Of a stretch of DNA of 64,000 bases, positions 26,205 through 36,463 are shown piece after piece. A program made the position numbers and the translations under genes. Position 1 is the first letter of the stretch, and each line of letters begins with the position of its first letter. Source of the stretch: Ectopseudomonas chengduensis (lineage in GTDB: Bacteria; Pseudomonadota; Gammaproteobacteria; Pseudomonadales; Pseudomonadaceae). Location: positions 62,001 to 126,000 of the forward strand of contig NZ_FMZQ01000006.1 of assembly GCF_900102635.1 (NCBI RefSeq), written 5' to 3'. Below the pieces are notes generated by a model. It did no database searches and was not told the DNA's origin. It saw nothing but the letters and a program-made list of their open reading frames with translations.

Positions 26205-26326
26205 GCCACAGGGTACTGCTGTTCGCCGGCCTGACGCTGGGCTTTGGTCTACTGTTGGCGCTGGCCTGGTGGGGCTGGCGCCAGGGTGGGTTGGCTTTGC
26301 TGCAGTTGGGCATCGGTATCTGCTAG
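26201..26326 (+). CDS. 41-residue single-span membrane protein
   Basis: A short frame starting GTG in a 4-base GTGA overlap with the MFS gene, with AAGGTG seven bases upstream. The product is one hydrophobic helix (residues 5-24, LLFAGLTLGFGLLLALAWW) with GWRQGGLALLQLGIGIC at the end. The overlap, ribosome site and clean helix argue for a real gene, perhaps an accessory subunit. Its TAG stop is in the CTAG flank of repeat B2. Confidence 0.65.
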   Translation: MSHRVLLFAGLTLGFGLLLALAWWGWRQGGLALLQLGIGIC

Positions 26327-26510
26327 GTTCTGCACGATAAGTGCCTGCGCTCGTTGATGCTGCGTTAAAAACGGGCTGGAACGCCAGCCCGGTCGAATGC
26401 TCATTTACAACTCGTAAACTCGAATGCGAGCCCAGTCCGTTCCTCACCCGTTTTTGTGGGGCCGCCATCGGTATCGCCTGACCTTCGCTCGACGACTTTT
26501 CGTACAGACC
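26327..26510 (+). mobile_element. Type B MITE-like element, copy B2
   Basis: A 184-bp element closely related to B1. Its left end is GTTCTGCACGATAAGTGCC, and its right end (inverted) is GGTCTGTACGAAAAGTCG. The flanks CTAG (26323-26326) and CGAG (26511-26514) differ by one base. The shared core TGCTCATTTACAACTCGTAA is present. Confidence 0.82.
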
Positions 26511-26576
26511 CGAGTTGCTTGCGTCTGGGCCTGCGAGTAGCGTGGTGGAATCGCGTCATTGCCCGAGGTCACTGCC

Positions 26577-27128
26577 ATGTCTATTCGTCGTCTTGCCTGT
26601 TCACTTTTGCTCTCCAGCCTGGCGTTGCCGGTGCTTGCCGCAGAGTGTCCGGCCATGCTCCAGGGCGAACTGCCCAAGCTGCGCGCCAAAGGTGAAAACA
26701 TCGAGCTCTGTCAGTACGCGGGCAAGCCGCTGGTGGTGGTCAATACCGCCAGCTTTTGCGGCTTCACCCCGCAATTCAAAGGGCTTGAAGCGCTTTACCA
26801 GCGGTACAAGGATCAGGAACTGGAGGTATTGGGCGTGCCGTCCGACGACTTCCGCCAGGAATCCGCCGATAGCAAGGAAACGGCCACCGTCTGCTACGTC
26901 AACTACGGCGTGACCTTCGCCATGACCGAACCGCAGCCGGTTTCGGGTGCCAATGCCATCCCGTTGTTCAAGGGCCTGGCCGAGCAGAGCCGGCAGCCGC
27001 GCTGGAACTTCTTCAAGTACGTGGTCGACCGTCAGGGCAAGGTGGTGGCGAGTTTCTCCAGCCTGACCAAGCCTGACGATCCCGAGCTGATTGCCGCCGT
27101 AGAGAAGGCGATCGCCTCGCAACCCTGA
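26577..27128 (+). CDS. Exported glutathione-peroxidase-family protein
   Basis: A 183-residue thiol peroxidase with a Sec signal peptide (to about residue 21, ending LAA). It has the peroxidatic cysteine in [19 protein letters not shown], a Cys in place of selenocysteine, and the tryptophan motif [14 protein letters not shown]. Bacterial GPx proteins are usually cytosolic and thioredoxin-dependent; the periplasmic location here means the reductant is unclear. GAGG stands before the chosen ATG; an upstream ATG at 26559 would break the signal peptide. Confidence 0.88.
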
Positions 27129-27254
27129 TTCCGTCCCGCTTCACGGCCCTTCACCCATCTGGGCGATGGGCCTTGTCCGTCTGCCTGCCTAGACTGGCCA
27201 GGCGCCGGACGCAGTTCACCCGGCGTGCCCTACAAGAACAATAAGGAGGCACCC

Positions 27255-28181
27255 ATGCGTCGCGTCTATACCGCTGCCCTGGCAACACTCGCTCTGCTTG
27301 GCGCCGTCGAGGCCCAGGCCAACTACACCAAGACCAAGTATCCGATCGTGCTGGTACACGGCGTGACCGGGTTCAATACCATCGGCGGGCTGGTCAATTA
27401 CTTCCATACCATTCCCTGGAACCTAGAGCGCGATGGCGCCCTGGTGCACGTCGCCAGTGTCGCTGCCTTCAATGACAGCGAGCAGCGCGGCGCCGAGCTG
27501 GCCCGGCAGATCGTGCCCTGGGCCGCAGGCGGAGGCGGCAAGGTCAACCTGATCGGCCACAGTCAGGGCTCGCCGACCTCGCGCGTTGCGGCTTCGTTGC
27601 GGCCGGATCTGGTGGCCTCGGTGACCTCGATCAACGGCGTCAACAAGGGCTCCAAGGTCGCCGATGTGGTGCGCGGCGTGCTGCCACCGGGTAGCGGTAT
27701 CGAAGGCGGCGCCAATGCCATCGCCAACGCCCTCGGTGCGGTGATCAATCTGCTGTCTGGCTCAAGCAACCCGCAAAACGGTATCAACGCGCTAGGCACC
27801 CTGACCACCGCGGGCACCAGTGCGCTGAACAGTCGCCACCCGTGGGGCGTCAACACCAGCAGCTACTGCGCCAAGTCCACCGAAGTGCACAACGTGCGCG
27901 GTCACAGCATCCGCTACTACTCCTGGACCGGTAATGCCGCCTATACCAACGTGCTCGATGCGGCTGATCCATTCCTGGCCTTCACCGGCCTGGTGTTTGG
28001 CAGCGAGAAGAACGACGGTCTGGTGGGCGTATGTTCCACTTATCTGGGGCAGGTGATCGACGACAGCTACAACATGAACCACGTCGATGCGATCAACCAC
28101 CTGTTCGGCATTCGTGGCTGGACCGAGCCGGTGTCGCTGTATCGCCAGCACGCCAACCGCCTGAAGAACAAGGGCGTCTGA
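27255..28181 (+). CDS. Triacylglycerol lipase, family I
   Basis: A 308-residue secreted lipase with a signal peptide ending VEAQA. It has the oxyanion region VLVHGVTG, the nucleophile Ser103 in GHSQG, the likely catalytic Asp in DPFLAFTGL, and His276 in MNHVDAINH. Two cysteines (SYCAKS and GVCSTY) can form the single disulfide typical of Pseudomonas LipA. The NDGLVG loop is the conserved calcium-site region. AAGGAGG precedes the ATG. Such lipases need the membrane foldase encoded next and leave the cell by the type II route. Confidence 0.94.
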   Translation: MRRVYTAALATLALLGAVEAQANYTKTKYPIVLVHGVTGFNTIGGLVNYFHTIPWNLERDGALVHVASVAAFNDSEQRGAELARQIVPWAAGGGGKVNLIGHSQGSPTSRVAASLRPDLVASVTSINGVNKGSKVADVVRGVLPPGSGIEGGANAIANALGAVINLLSGSSNPQNGINALGTLTTAGTSALNSRHPWGVNTSSYCAKSTEVHNVRGHSIRYYSWTGNAAYTNVLDAADPFLAFTGLVFGSEKNDGLVGVCSTYLGQVIDDSYNMNHVDAINHLFGIRGWTEPVSLYRQHANRLKNKGV

Positions 28182-28223
28182 TCCCGGTGAACGCGGCGGG
28201 GCAACTCGCCGCAGTGAGGTCGC

Positions 28224-29282
28224 ATGTCCAAATTCTTCAGTCTTTCCCTGGTTGCCGTGGTGGTCGCTGGTGGCCTTACCCTGCACTGGCGCTGGCCGGC
28301 AGCAGTGCCTGAAGCTCAGCCTGCTGCCACTGTCGCCGTGCCGTCACGGCAGTCGTCGATCGAGCAGGCTTCGACTTCCCCCGCCAAGGCGCCCGCCGAG
28401 GCGCAACCGCCAATAGCCGCGACCTTGCCCAGCCTGGCTGGTACCGAGGTGGATGGCCAGCTGCGTACCGACGCGGCCGGCAATCTGCTGCTGGATCAGG
28501 CGGTTCGCGATTACTTCGATTACTTCCTCAGCGCGGTCGATCATTCCGGGCTCGATGCGGTGATCGAGGCGTTGCTGGCCGATGCCGGCCGGCGCCTGCC
28601 GGAGCCCGCACTCGGGCAGATGATCAGCCTGCTCGGTGATTACCTTGACTACAAGCGCGCCAGCATGGCGCTGATGCAGCAACCACTGGATGCAAGGCAG
28701 CAGGTCGAGCCGCAGGCGCAGCTACAGGCTCTGCAGTCGGCTTTCGCGCGCCTGGACGAGCTGCGCCGCGCACATTTCTCTGCAGCTGCGCAGGAAGCGC
28801 TGTTCGGCGCCGAACAGGCCTATGCCCGTTACACCCTCGATAGCCTGGCAGTGCAGCAGCGTGATGACCTCGGCGAGGCGCAGCGCACGCAACTGCTCGA
28901 ACAGTTGCGTGAGCGTCTGCCCGATGCGCTGCGCGAAAGTGAGCAGCGCCAGCAACTGGCCCAGGAGCAACTGCAGCGCAGCGAGCAACTCTGGCGTGAT
29001 GGTGCGGACGAGCAACAGGTGCGCGAGTTCCTGGCGATGACCTATGATCCGGACACCGTGCAGCGCCTGCTGGATGAGCAGCGTCGCGAGCGCGACTGGC
29101 AGCAGCACTACCAGGCCTATCGCAATGAGTTGGCCAGCCTGCAAGGTCGGGGGCTGAGCGAGGCGGATGGCGAGCAACTGCAGCGCCAGCTGCGCGAGCG
29201 GCTGTTCAGCAGTGAAGACCGACACCGTGTGGAAACCTATGACGCCATTGCCGCGAAGCAGCCGGAGCCGCTCGACCCCTGA
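28224..29282 (+). CDS. lifO: Lipase-specific foldase (LifO)
   Basis: A 352-residue membrane-anchored periplasmic steric chaperone for the lipase. It has an N-terminal anchor helix (residues 4-22), an Ala/Pro-rich linker, and the foldase signature RDYFDYFLSAV in the first mini-domain. A long helical, Gln/Glu/Arg-rich extension and a second helical domain ending LFSSEDRHRVETYDAI complete it. It lies 42 bases after the lipase; the pair forms one functional unit. Confidence 0.93.
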   Translation: MSKFFSLSLVAVVVAGGLTLHWRWPAAVPEAQPAATVAVPSRQSSIEQASTSPAKAPAEAQPPIAATLPSLAGTEVDGQLRTDAAGNLLLDQAVRDYFDYFLSAVDHSGLDAVIEALLADAGRRLPEPALGQMISLLGDYLDYKRASMALMQQPLDARQQVEPQAQLQALQSAFARLDELRRAHFSAAAQEALFGAEQAYARYTLDSLAVQQRDDLGEAQRTQLLEQLRERLPDALRESEQRQQLAQEQLQRSEQLWRDGADEQQVREFLAMTYDPDTVQRLLDEQRRERDWQQHYQAYRNELASLQGRGLSEADGEQLQRQLRERLFSSEDRHRVETYDAIAAKQPEPLDP

Positions 29283-29285
29283 CGG

Positions 29286-31043
29286 ATGTCGCCCATGAGC
29301 GAGCGCCTGCTGTTGGCCCAGCAGCGCCGAGGCTATCGCTTGCTGCGTTTCGTCGCCGAGCTGGAGGCGGGTTTTGCCGAGCATCGGGTGCAGCGTATTC
29401 GTCGGCGTCTGCCCCTGATCGCCCCCACGGCCGCCTTGTTCCAGCTGATCTATGCGCTGCTGGATTTTCTGCTTATGCCGCTGACGGTCAGTCTCTCGGT
29501 GCTACCGCTGCGCCTGCTCGCGCTGGCGGTGTTGGCGCTGTCCTTTTTCTACTGTCGTCGGATCGAGGCACCGTCTGCCAGGGTGCCATTGGTCTATGCC
29601 GGAGCCTACTGGGTCAACGGTGTCAGCGTCGCGTTGATCGTGCACCTGTGCTGGCAGCAGGGCGTAGCGATGCCCTACGACGGCCTGTTCCTCGTCCTGT
29701 TGTTCGGCTACGCCCTGCTTGGGCTATCGTTCCGCGCGATCAGTCTGTGCAGCTGGAGCTTCTGCCTGTTGTTCATCGGTGTAGGTGTGCTGTTCGGCGA
29801 AACCGGCGGTGAGCTGGCCTACCAGGGCCTGTTTCTGTTCTGTGCCAACCTGATCGGCAGCGTCGGTGCTTATATGCAGGAGCACGGTCAGCGCGGTGCC
29901 TGGCTGAACCTGCGCCTGCTCGACCTGGCGCGCCAGCGCGCCGAAGCCGATGACGCGCGCAAGTTGCGTCTGCTGGCGGCTGCCAGTCACGACCTGCGCC
30001 AGCCGCTCAACGCCATGGGGTTGTACGCCGAACACCTGGTGGAACAGGGCGGTGACCAGCAAACCCGGCGCATCAGCGCGCGTCTGGCCGCTTCGGTAGA
30101 GCAGCTGGGGCGTCTGCTGCAATCGTTGCTCGACTACACCCGCCTGACCTTGCCCGGTGGCGTGCAGGCCAGGCCACATGTGTTCGCCCTGCGCCCATTG
30201 CTTGAGCGGCTGATTGCCGAAGTGGCTCCAGAGGCGCAGCAACAAGGGCTGCAACTTGAGCTGCACTGTGACGACTACGGGGTGTACAGCGATCCGCTGT
30301 TGCTGGAGCGACTGCTGCGCAATCTGCTCAACAATGCGCTGCTGCACGCACAGGCGCAGCACCTGAAGCTGAGTGCGCGGCGTGACGGCGACGAGATCGT
30401 GTTGGAGGTGGCGGACGATGGCCGTGGTCTCAGCGAGGCGGAACAGGCGCTGGTGTTCGAGGAGTTCCGTCAGTTGGACAATCCTGGGCGCAATGCCGAG
30501 CGCGGTCTCGGTCTCGGCCTGGCCATCGTGCGGCAGCTGGCTGAGGTGCTGGAGCATCCCCTGCGGCTGCATTCCCGACCTGACGCCGGTGCGCGTTTCG
30601 TCCTGCGCCTGCCGTTGGCCGAGGTACCGGCGCCGGCGCCACGCGTTGATGCTGCGCTGGCATTGCGCGGGCGCATCCTGTTGCTCGAAGACGACGCCAC
30701 TGGGCGCGAAGCCCTGGCCGGCTTGTTGCGTCGCTGGGGTTGCGAGGTGCAGGCCTGCGCCGATCTGGCCGGTGCGCTGCAGGCTCTGCGCCAGGAGGCG
30801 CCGCAGTTGCTGATCAGCGACTATCGGTTAGCCGAGCGGGGCGACGGGCTGCAGGCCATCGAGCGACTGCGTGAGGCGGCAGGGCAGATGTTGCCGGCGT
30901 TGCTGATCACTGCTGATCTGAGCCCGGAACTGCATGAACGCTGCCTGCCGGCGCACGTCATTCCCCTGGGCAAGCCCCTGTTGCCGGCGCGTTTGCGCCA
31001 GGTGCTGGCCACTCAGTTGCAGGCACGCCAGGCACTCACCTGA
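29286..31043 (+). CDS. Hybrid sensor histidine kinase
   Basis: A 585-residue inner-membrane protein. Six or so hydrophobic segments (residues 40-205) form the sensor. The HisKA domain has His235 in SHDLRQPLNAM. The HATPase domain carries NNALLHA, ADDGRGLSE and GLGLGLAIV. The C-terminal receiver has EDD and phospho-acceptor Asp512 in ISDYRL. An internal start at 29295 is also possible. It begins three bases after lifO, so it may be transcribed with the lipase genes. It is convergent with and adjacent to the NarL-type regulator, its probable partner. Confidence 0.9.
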   Translation: MSPMSERLLLAQQRRGYRLLRFVAELEAGFAEHRVQRIRRRLPLIAPTAALFQLIYALLDFLLMPLTVSLSVLPLRLLALAVLALSFFYCRRIEAPSARVPLVYAGAYWVNGVSVALIVHLCWQQGVAMPYDGLFLVLLFGYALLGLSFRAISLCSWSFCLLFIGVGVLFGETGGELAYQGLFLFCANLIGSVGAYMQEHGQRGAWLNLRLLDLARQRAEADDARKLRLLAAASHDLRQPLNAMGLYAEHLVEQGGDQQTRRISARLAASVEQLGRLLQSLLDYTRLTLPGGVQARPHVFALRPLLERLIAEVAPEAQQQGLQLELHCDDYGVYSDPLLLERLLRNLLNNALLHAQAQHLKLSARRDGDEIVLEVADDGRGLSEAEQALVFEEFRQLDNPGRNAERGLGLGLAIVRQLAEVLEHPLRLHSRPDAGARFVLRLPLAEVPAPAPRVDAALALRGRILLLEDDATGREALAGLLRRWGCEVQACADLAGALQALRQEAPQLLISDYRLAERGDGLQAIERLREAAGQMLPALLITADLSPELHERCLPAHVIPLGKPLLPARLRQVLATQLQARQALT

Positions 31044-31655
31044 TCACAGCCAGCCGCGCTGACGGGCGGCGCTGACGCAGGCGGTGCGGGTATGCACGGC
31101 GAAGGTTTCGAACAGCGCCTTGAGGTGCGTTTTCACCGTGTCTTCGGCCAGACCCAGCTCGCGGCTGATGGCTTTGTTCGGCAGGCCTTCTGCCAATAAT
31201 TGGAGAATTTCCAACTGCCTGGGTGTCAGCGGTGATGAGCTGCTTGGCGCCGGCAGGGTTTCGCCCAGCAAGACGCGGGTCACCGCCTGGCGCAGGGCGT
31301 TACCATCGGAGCTCTTGGGGATGAAACCGAGTGCGCCGGCGGCCAGCGCCGCCTGAGCCTCTAGCGCGGAATCACTGGCGCTGAGAATCGCCACCGGCGT
31401 GCTCTCGCCGCGCGCCAGCCAGCGCTGCAACAGTTCGATGCCGGGCTCGTCAGGCAGGCGCAGGTCGAGCAGGATCAGGTCGTAGTCATGCTGACGCAAG
31501 CACTGCTCCGCTTCTGCAGCGCTGTGCGCGGTGTGGATCTGCAGGTTCTGGCTCAGTGGCGACAAGGCCAGGGAGAGGCCGTCGAGAAAGATGCGGTGGT
31601 CGTCGACCAGCAGCAGGCGAAGATTGTCGGGCAGGGTGGTGCAGAGGGCAGTCAT
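31044..31655 (-). CDS. NarL/LuxR-family response regulator
   Basis: A 203-residue two-component regulator. The receiver spans residues 10-125 with the acidic pair VDDH, phospho-Asp in LILLDLRLPDEPG and Lys in IPKSS. The C-terminal GerE helix-turn-helix is LTPRQLEILQLLAEGLPNKAI followed by EDTVKTHLKALF. Its stop codon abuts that of the hybrid kinase with no base between, tail to tail. It most likely acts with that kinase; targets are unknown, with lipase and fadL being nearest. Confidence 0.9.
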   Translation of the reverse strand: MTALCTTLPDNLRLLLVDDHRIFLDGLSLALSPLSQNLQIHTAHSAAEAEQCLRQHDYDLILLDLRLPDEPGIELLQRWLARGESTPVAILSASDSALEAQAALAAGALGFIPKSSDGNALRQAVTRVLLGETLPAPSSSSPLTPRQLEILQLLAEGLPNKAISRELGLAEDTVKTHLKALFETFAVHTRTACVSAARQRGWL

Positions 31656-31718
31656 GATGTTCTCACGCGGCTTTTATTGTTGTTCTGCCGCGTAAGTTTA
31701 GCCAAAGCCGCGCCTCGA

Positions 31719-32993
31719 TTAGAAGCGATAGCTGAGTGAAGCCCCCAGGCCATGAGCGCTGTTCTTGTAGCGCGCACTGTAGGTGCCACGGGTAGCGCTG
31801 ACGTGGTTCACGTCCACCGACTCTTCCTGCAGGTAGGAGTAGGCCACGTCGATGGTCATGTCCTGATTGGGGCTCCAGCCGGCGCCGACGCTCAAGATGG
31901 TGCGGTCACCGGAGGGCACGCGCGGCGAGCGGTCGACGTTGTTGGTCGGCGATTGGTCGATGGCGATACCGGTGCGCAGCGTCCACTGCGGGCTGACCTT
32001 GTACGACAGACCGACCGCATGGGCCCAGGTGTCGTGCCAGTTCTGCTCTTCGACGATGGTGGAAAGGTTGGCCGGCAGCGTCGCGGAATCGTTCTCCACG
32101 CGGATTTCCTTGAAGCGGCTCCAGCGCGTCCAGGTGCTGCCGACATACAGCGTCAGCGCATCGCTCAGGTCGTGAGTGATGGACATGTCCACCGACTCGG
32201 GCGTGGTCAGGTCCAGATTGGCGTCGTACTTGCCGGCGATGCCGGCCAGCGCGCCGCTACCGGAAACACGAGTATCGCCTTCCAGTTCGTACTTCACGCG
32301 CGAATGGTAGGTCACGCCTGCGCGGGTGTTCGGGGTGAACTCGTAGAGCACACCGACGTTGAAGCCGACAGCGGTGTCGTCACCCTTGACCTTCACCTTG
32401 CCGTCATTGCTACCGGGGCTCAGCGGGTTGAGCACGGAGGAAGTGAGTTCGCCTTCGATGTGGTTGAAGGTCGGGCCGAAACCCACCGACAGCTTGTCAT
32501 TGAAGCGATAGCTCAAGGTCGGCTGCACGGTGATCACCCGCACGTAGCTCTTGTCGGCGTAGTAGCGGCCCTGGAAGCTGCTCTCGTAATCGGTCATCAG
32601 GCCAAAGGGCACGTATACGCCCAGACCGAAGGCGACCTTGTCGTCCAGCGGTTTGACGTAATAACCCATGGGTACGCCAGTGGTCGGCACCATATCACCG
32701 TCGTTGCTACCCGACAGCGCCAGGGGGCCTGCGTTGGCGCTGGCGTGGCTGATATCGCTCTTGGCGTGAATCGCCGCCGCCCCTACATACACTTCGTCGC
32801 GCTTGAGGCGCGCCATGCCGGCCGGGTTGCCGAACACGGTGCTGGCGTCATCGGCGGATGATGAGCGGCCGGCGAAGGAGGTACCCATGCCGGAAATGCT
32901 TTGTTCGTTGAGGGCGAAGCCGCTGGCGAAACCATGGCTCGAGGTGGCGGTGATGGCGACGGCAAGACCGGTCTTGAGAAGACGTTTGCTCAC
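31719..32993 (-). CDS. FadL/OmpP1-family long-chain fatty acid porin
   Basis: A 424-residue outer-membrane transporter for hydrophobic compounds. It has a signal peptide to about residue 22, then SGFALNEQSISGMGTSFAG, the conserved N-terminal hatch segment, and DDASTVFGNPAGMARL. The C-terminus LGASLSYRF ends in the aromatic beta-signal. It starts with GTG at 32993 supported by AGGAG seven bases upstream; the longer ATG start at 33092 would bury the signal peptide. Closeness to the lipase suggests uptake of released fatty acids, an inference. Confidence 0.92.
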   Translation of the reverse strand: MSKRLLKTGLAVAITATSSHGFASGFALNEQSISGMGTSFAGRSSSADDASTVFGNPAGMARLKRDEVYVGAAAIHAKSDISHASANAGPLALSGSNDGDMVPTTGVPMGYYVKPLDDKVAFGLGVYVPFGLMTDYESSFQGRYYADKSYVRVITVQPTLSYRFNDKLSVGFGPTFNHIEGELTSSVLNPLSPGSNDGKVKVKGDDTAVGFNVGVLYEFTPNTRAGVTYHSRVKYELEGDTRVSGSGALAGIAGKYDANLDLTTPESVDMSITHDLSDALTLYVGSTWTRWSRFKEIRVENDSATLPANLSTIVEEQNWHDTWAHAVGLSYKVSPQWTLRTGIAIDQSPTNNVDRSPRVPSGDRTILSVGAGWSPNQDMTIDVAYSYLQEESVDVNHVSATRGTYSARYKNSAHGLGASLSYRF

Positions 32994-33142
32994 GGGGAAG
33001 CTCCTGTGGTGAGGCGGGGGGCGCACGCTACAGTTTTTCCTGACCCCTGCCAAGACGCTGAAGTTCCCTAAATAGAGCGCATTGTCGGACAATTGGTTTG
33101 AAAATGTACGGATTTTCTGAATTAGACTTTCTGACTATTCGG

Positions 33143-33622
33143 TCAGGCCACCTGGCTGACGGGCTCGATGCAGCGTTGCCAGGCATCGAGAAAGTCATGT
33201 TGACGAGCCTGGGGCTGAAAAACCTTGCACCAGATTCGGCCCAAGGCCGGCAGATCATCGGCGGCTGGCATCTCGAGTTTCTCGCTTTCGACCAGCAGCC
33301 AGGCAATGGCCGTGGCGTAACGCAGATTGACCGTCAGCTCCACGTGTGGAGCTTCAAGAAAGGCGTGCTGGCTGGCGAGGCCACGTACACGGCTGGCAAG
33401 CTCCGGGTCGAAGGCCAGATGCTGGTCCCAGAGTATCTGGTGGCGCTGTTCACTGATGCGATACAGGCCGTGACCTTGCGGGGTGTCCAGCGCACTGCCC
33501 AGTGCTGACTGACAGGCCGCAGCTCCCAGCAGCAGCGCTTCGGCCGTGGCGCTATGGCGTTCGAGATAGAGAAGGGTAGGGCGGATCACATGCTGGCTGA
33601 GATCGCAGGCGGCAATTCCCAT
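33143..33622 (-). CDS. Conserved pseudomonad hypothetical protein
   Basis: A 159-residue protein I cannot assign. It begins DLSQHVIRPTLLYLERHS, then LLLGAAACQSALG, and is helical throughout with no signal peptide, metal motif or membrane span. GAGGAT precedes the ATG. It is transcribed towards fadL with a 149-base gap. Confidence 0.6.
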   Translation of the reverse strand: MGIAACDLSQHVIRPTLLYLERHSATAEALLLGAAACQSALGSALDTPQGHGLYRISEQRHQILWDQHLAFDPELASRVRGLASQHAFLEAPHVELTVNLRYATAIAWLLVESEKLEMPAADDLPALGRIWCKVFQPQARQHDFLDAWQRCIEPVSQVA

Positions 33623-33641
33623 GGCATCCTCGCGGAGGGTG

Positions 33642-33700
33642 CCGGTGGGGCCGGGCGCGTGGCAGCTTTTCTAGTGGCTCTTCGATAAAGGCCCCACCGG
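33642..33700. repeat. Inverted repeat upstream of the hypothetical gene
   Basis: CCGGTGGGGCC and GGCCCCACCGG form a perfect 11-bp inverted pair 37 bases apart. It begins 20 bases upstream of the start codon at 33622, in an otherwise AT-rich intergenic stretch. Confidence 0.4.
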
Positions 33701-33821
33701 GAGCGGGGTTAGCCGCTCATTCTCAAGTCTAGTGCGATATTTAAGCTGTAAAGGTCTGTTTTTAAATTGATTTCGGATCTGAGTTATTGGGCATATTTCG
33801 ATTGGTGCTTAAAACCTTCGA

Positions 33822-34676
33822 TCAATCGCCCGTGACTATCGGGCGTGTCGGATCGGTGATCCATTCGCTCCAGGACCCCGCATAGAGTGGTGCCAGTGGG
33901 TAACCAGCGAGGCTCATGGCGAACAGGTTGTGGCAGGCAGTGACGCCGGAGCCGCAATAGGCCACCAGGTTTTCCAAGGTACGTTCTCCGCGCAGCTTGT
34001 CGAAGCGCTCGCGCAAGGCGGTCGGCGCAAGGAAGCGGCCATCGTTACCCAGGTTGTCGGTGAACACGGCACATTGCGCGCCGGGAATGTGTCCGGCGAC
34101 CGGGTCGAGCGGCTCGACCTCGCCTCGAAAGCGCGGTAGTGCCCGCGCATCGAGCAGGGTCAGGTCCGGGTTGCCCAAACGCTGGGCCAGTTGATCGGCC
34201 GTCAGCAGCAGGCTGTTGTCCGGTTGCGCGGAAAAATCACCGGGAACGTTGCTCGGTGCCGCTGTGGTCAGTTCCTGGCCGGCTTCACGCCAGGCTTTCA
34301 GGCCGCCATCGAGCAGGTACAGGCCATCACGTTTGCCCAGCCACAGCAGCAACCACCAGGCGTGCGCGGCGAAGGCGCCGGGGCCATCGTCATACAGCAC
34401 TACCTGGCTGTCCGCCCGCAGGCCGCAGCTGCGCAGGCGCTCGACCAGTGCGCTCGGGTCGGGGAGTGGGTGACGGCCGGTGACGCCCTTGACCACCGGA
34501 GCGGACAGATCCTGTTCGAGGTCGAGGAAGTGGGCGCCCGGAATATGCCCATCAAGGTAGCTGCGGCGGCCGTAGGCCGGGTCTTCGAGGGCGAAGCGGC
34601 AGTCCAGGATCAGCAGGTTTTGCTGTCCCAGACGTTGTTGAAGGTGTTCCGTGCTGATCAGTTGAGCGAGTGGCAT
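33822..34676 (-). CDS. sseA: Tandem-rhodanese sulfurtransferase (SseA-like)
   Basis: A 284-residue protein with two rhodanese domains. The N-terminal one (LLILDCRFALEDPAYGR, GHIPGAHFLDL) is inactive. The C-terminal one carries the active cysteine in YCGSGVTA, the CG(S/T)GVT loop of 3-mercaptopyruvate sulfurtransferases; thiosulfate sulfurtransferases have CRKGVT instead. It transfers sulfur to cyanide or thiols. Monocistronic. Confidence 0.88.
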   Translation of the reverse strand: MPLAQLISTEHLQQRLGQQNLLILDCRFALEDPAYGRRSYLDGHIPGAHFLDLEQDLSAPVVKGVTGRHPLPDPSALVERLRSCGLRADSQVVLYDDGPGAFAAHAWWLLLWLGKRDGLYLLDGGLKAWREAGQELTTAAPSNVPGDFSAQPDNSLLLTADQLAQRLGNPDLTLLDARALPRFRGEVEPLDPVAGHIPGAQCAVFTDNLGNDGRFLAPTALRERFDKLRGERTLENLVAYCGSGVTACHNLFAMSLAGYPLAPLYAGSWSEWITDPTRPIVTGD

Positions 34677-36334
<1,658 letters not shown>

Positions 36335-36354
36335 GCTCATCGCAGTAGACTCGG

Positions 36355-36386
36355 GGCCCCGCGTGAGAACGCGGGGCCTCGTCGTT
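36355..36386 (+). terminator. gdhA terminator
   Basis: The stem GGCCCCGCGT/ACGCGGGGCC with GAGA tetraloop, then TCGTCGTTT. The T-tract is weak, but the stem is perfect and follows the gdhA stop by 20 bases. Confidence 0.65.
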
Positions 36387-36463
36387 TCTGGCGGGGCTGT
36401 GCTGCTCGGCCGATTCAGGCATGCTGCCTGCCCTCACGCTCGCTACACAGGTCTTGGTTCTGC

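Noticed and set aside
27129-27254. Sigma-54 promoter upstream of the lipase, as reported for some Pseudomonas lipases
   Set aside because: No GG-N10-GC pair with the expected flanks could be found in this stretch.
33822-33850. Hairpin CGCCCGTGACTATCGGGCG as a terminator for the sulfurtransferase
   Set aside because: It lies within the last codons of the gene and has no T-run downstream on the minus strand.
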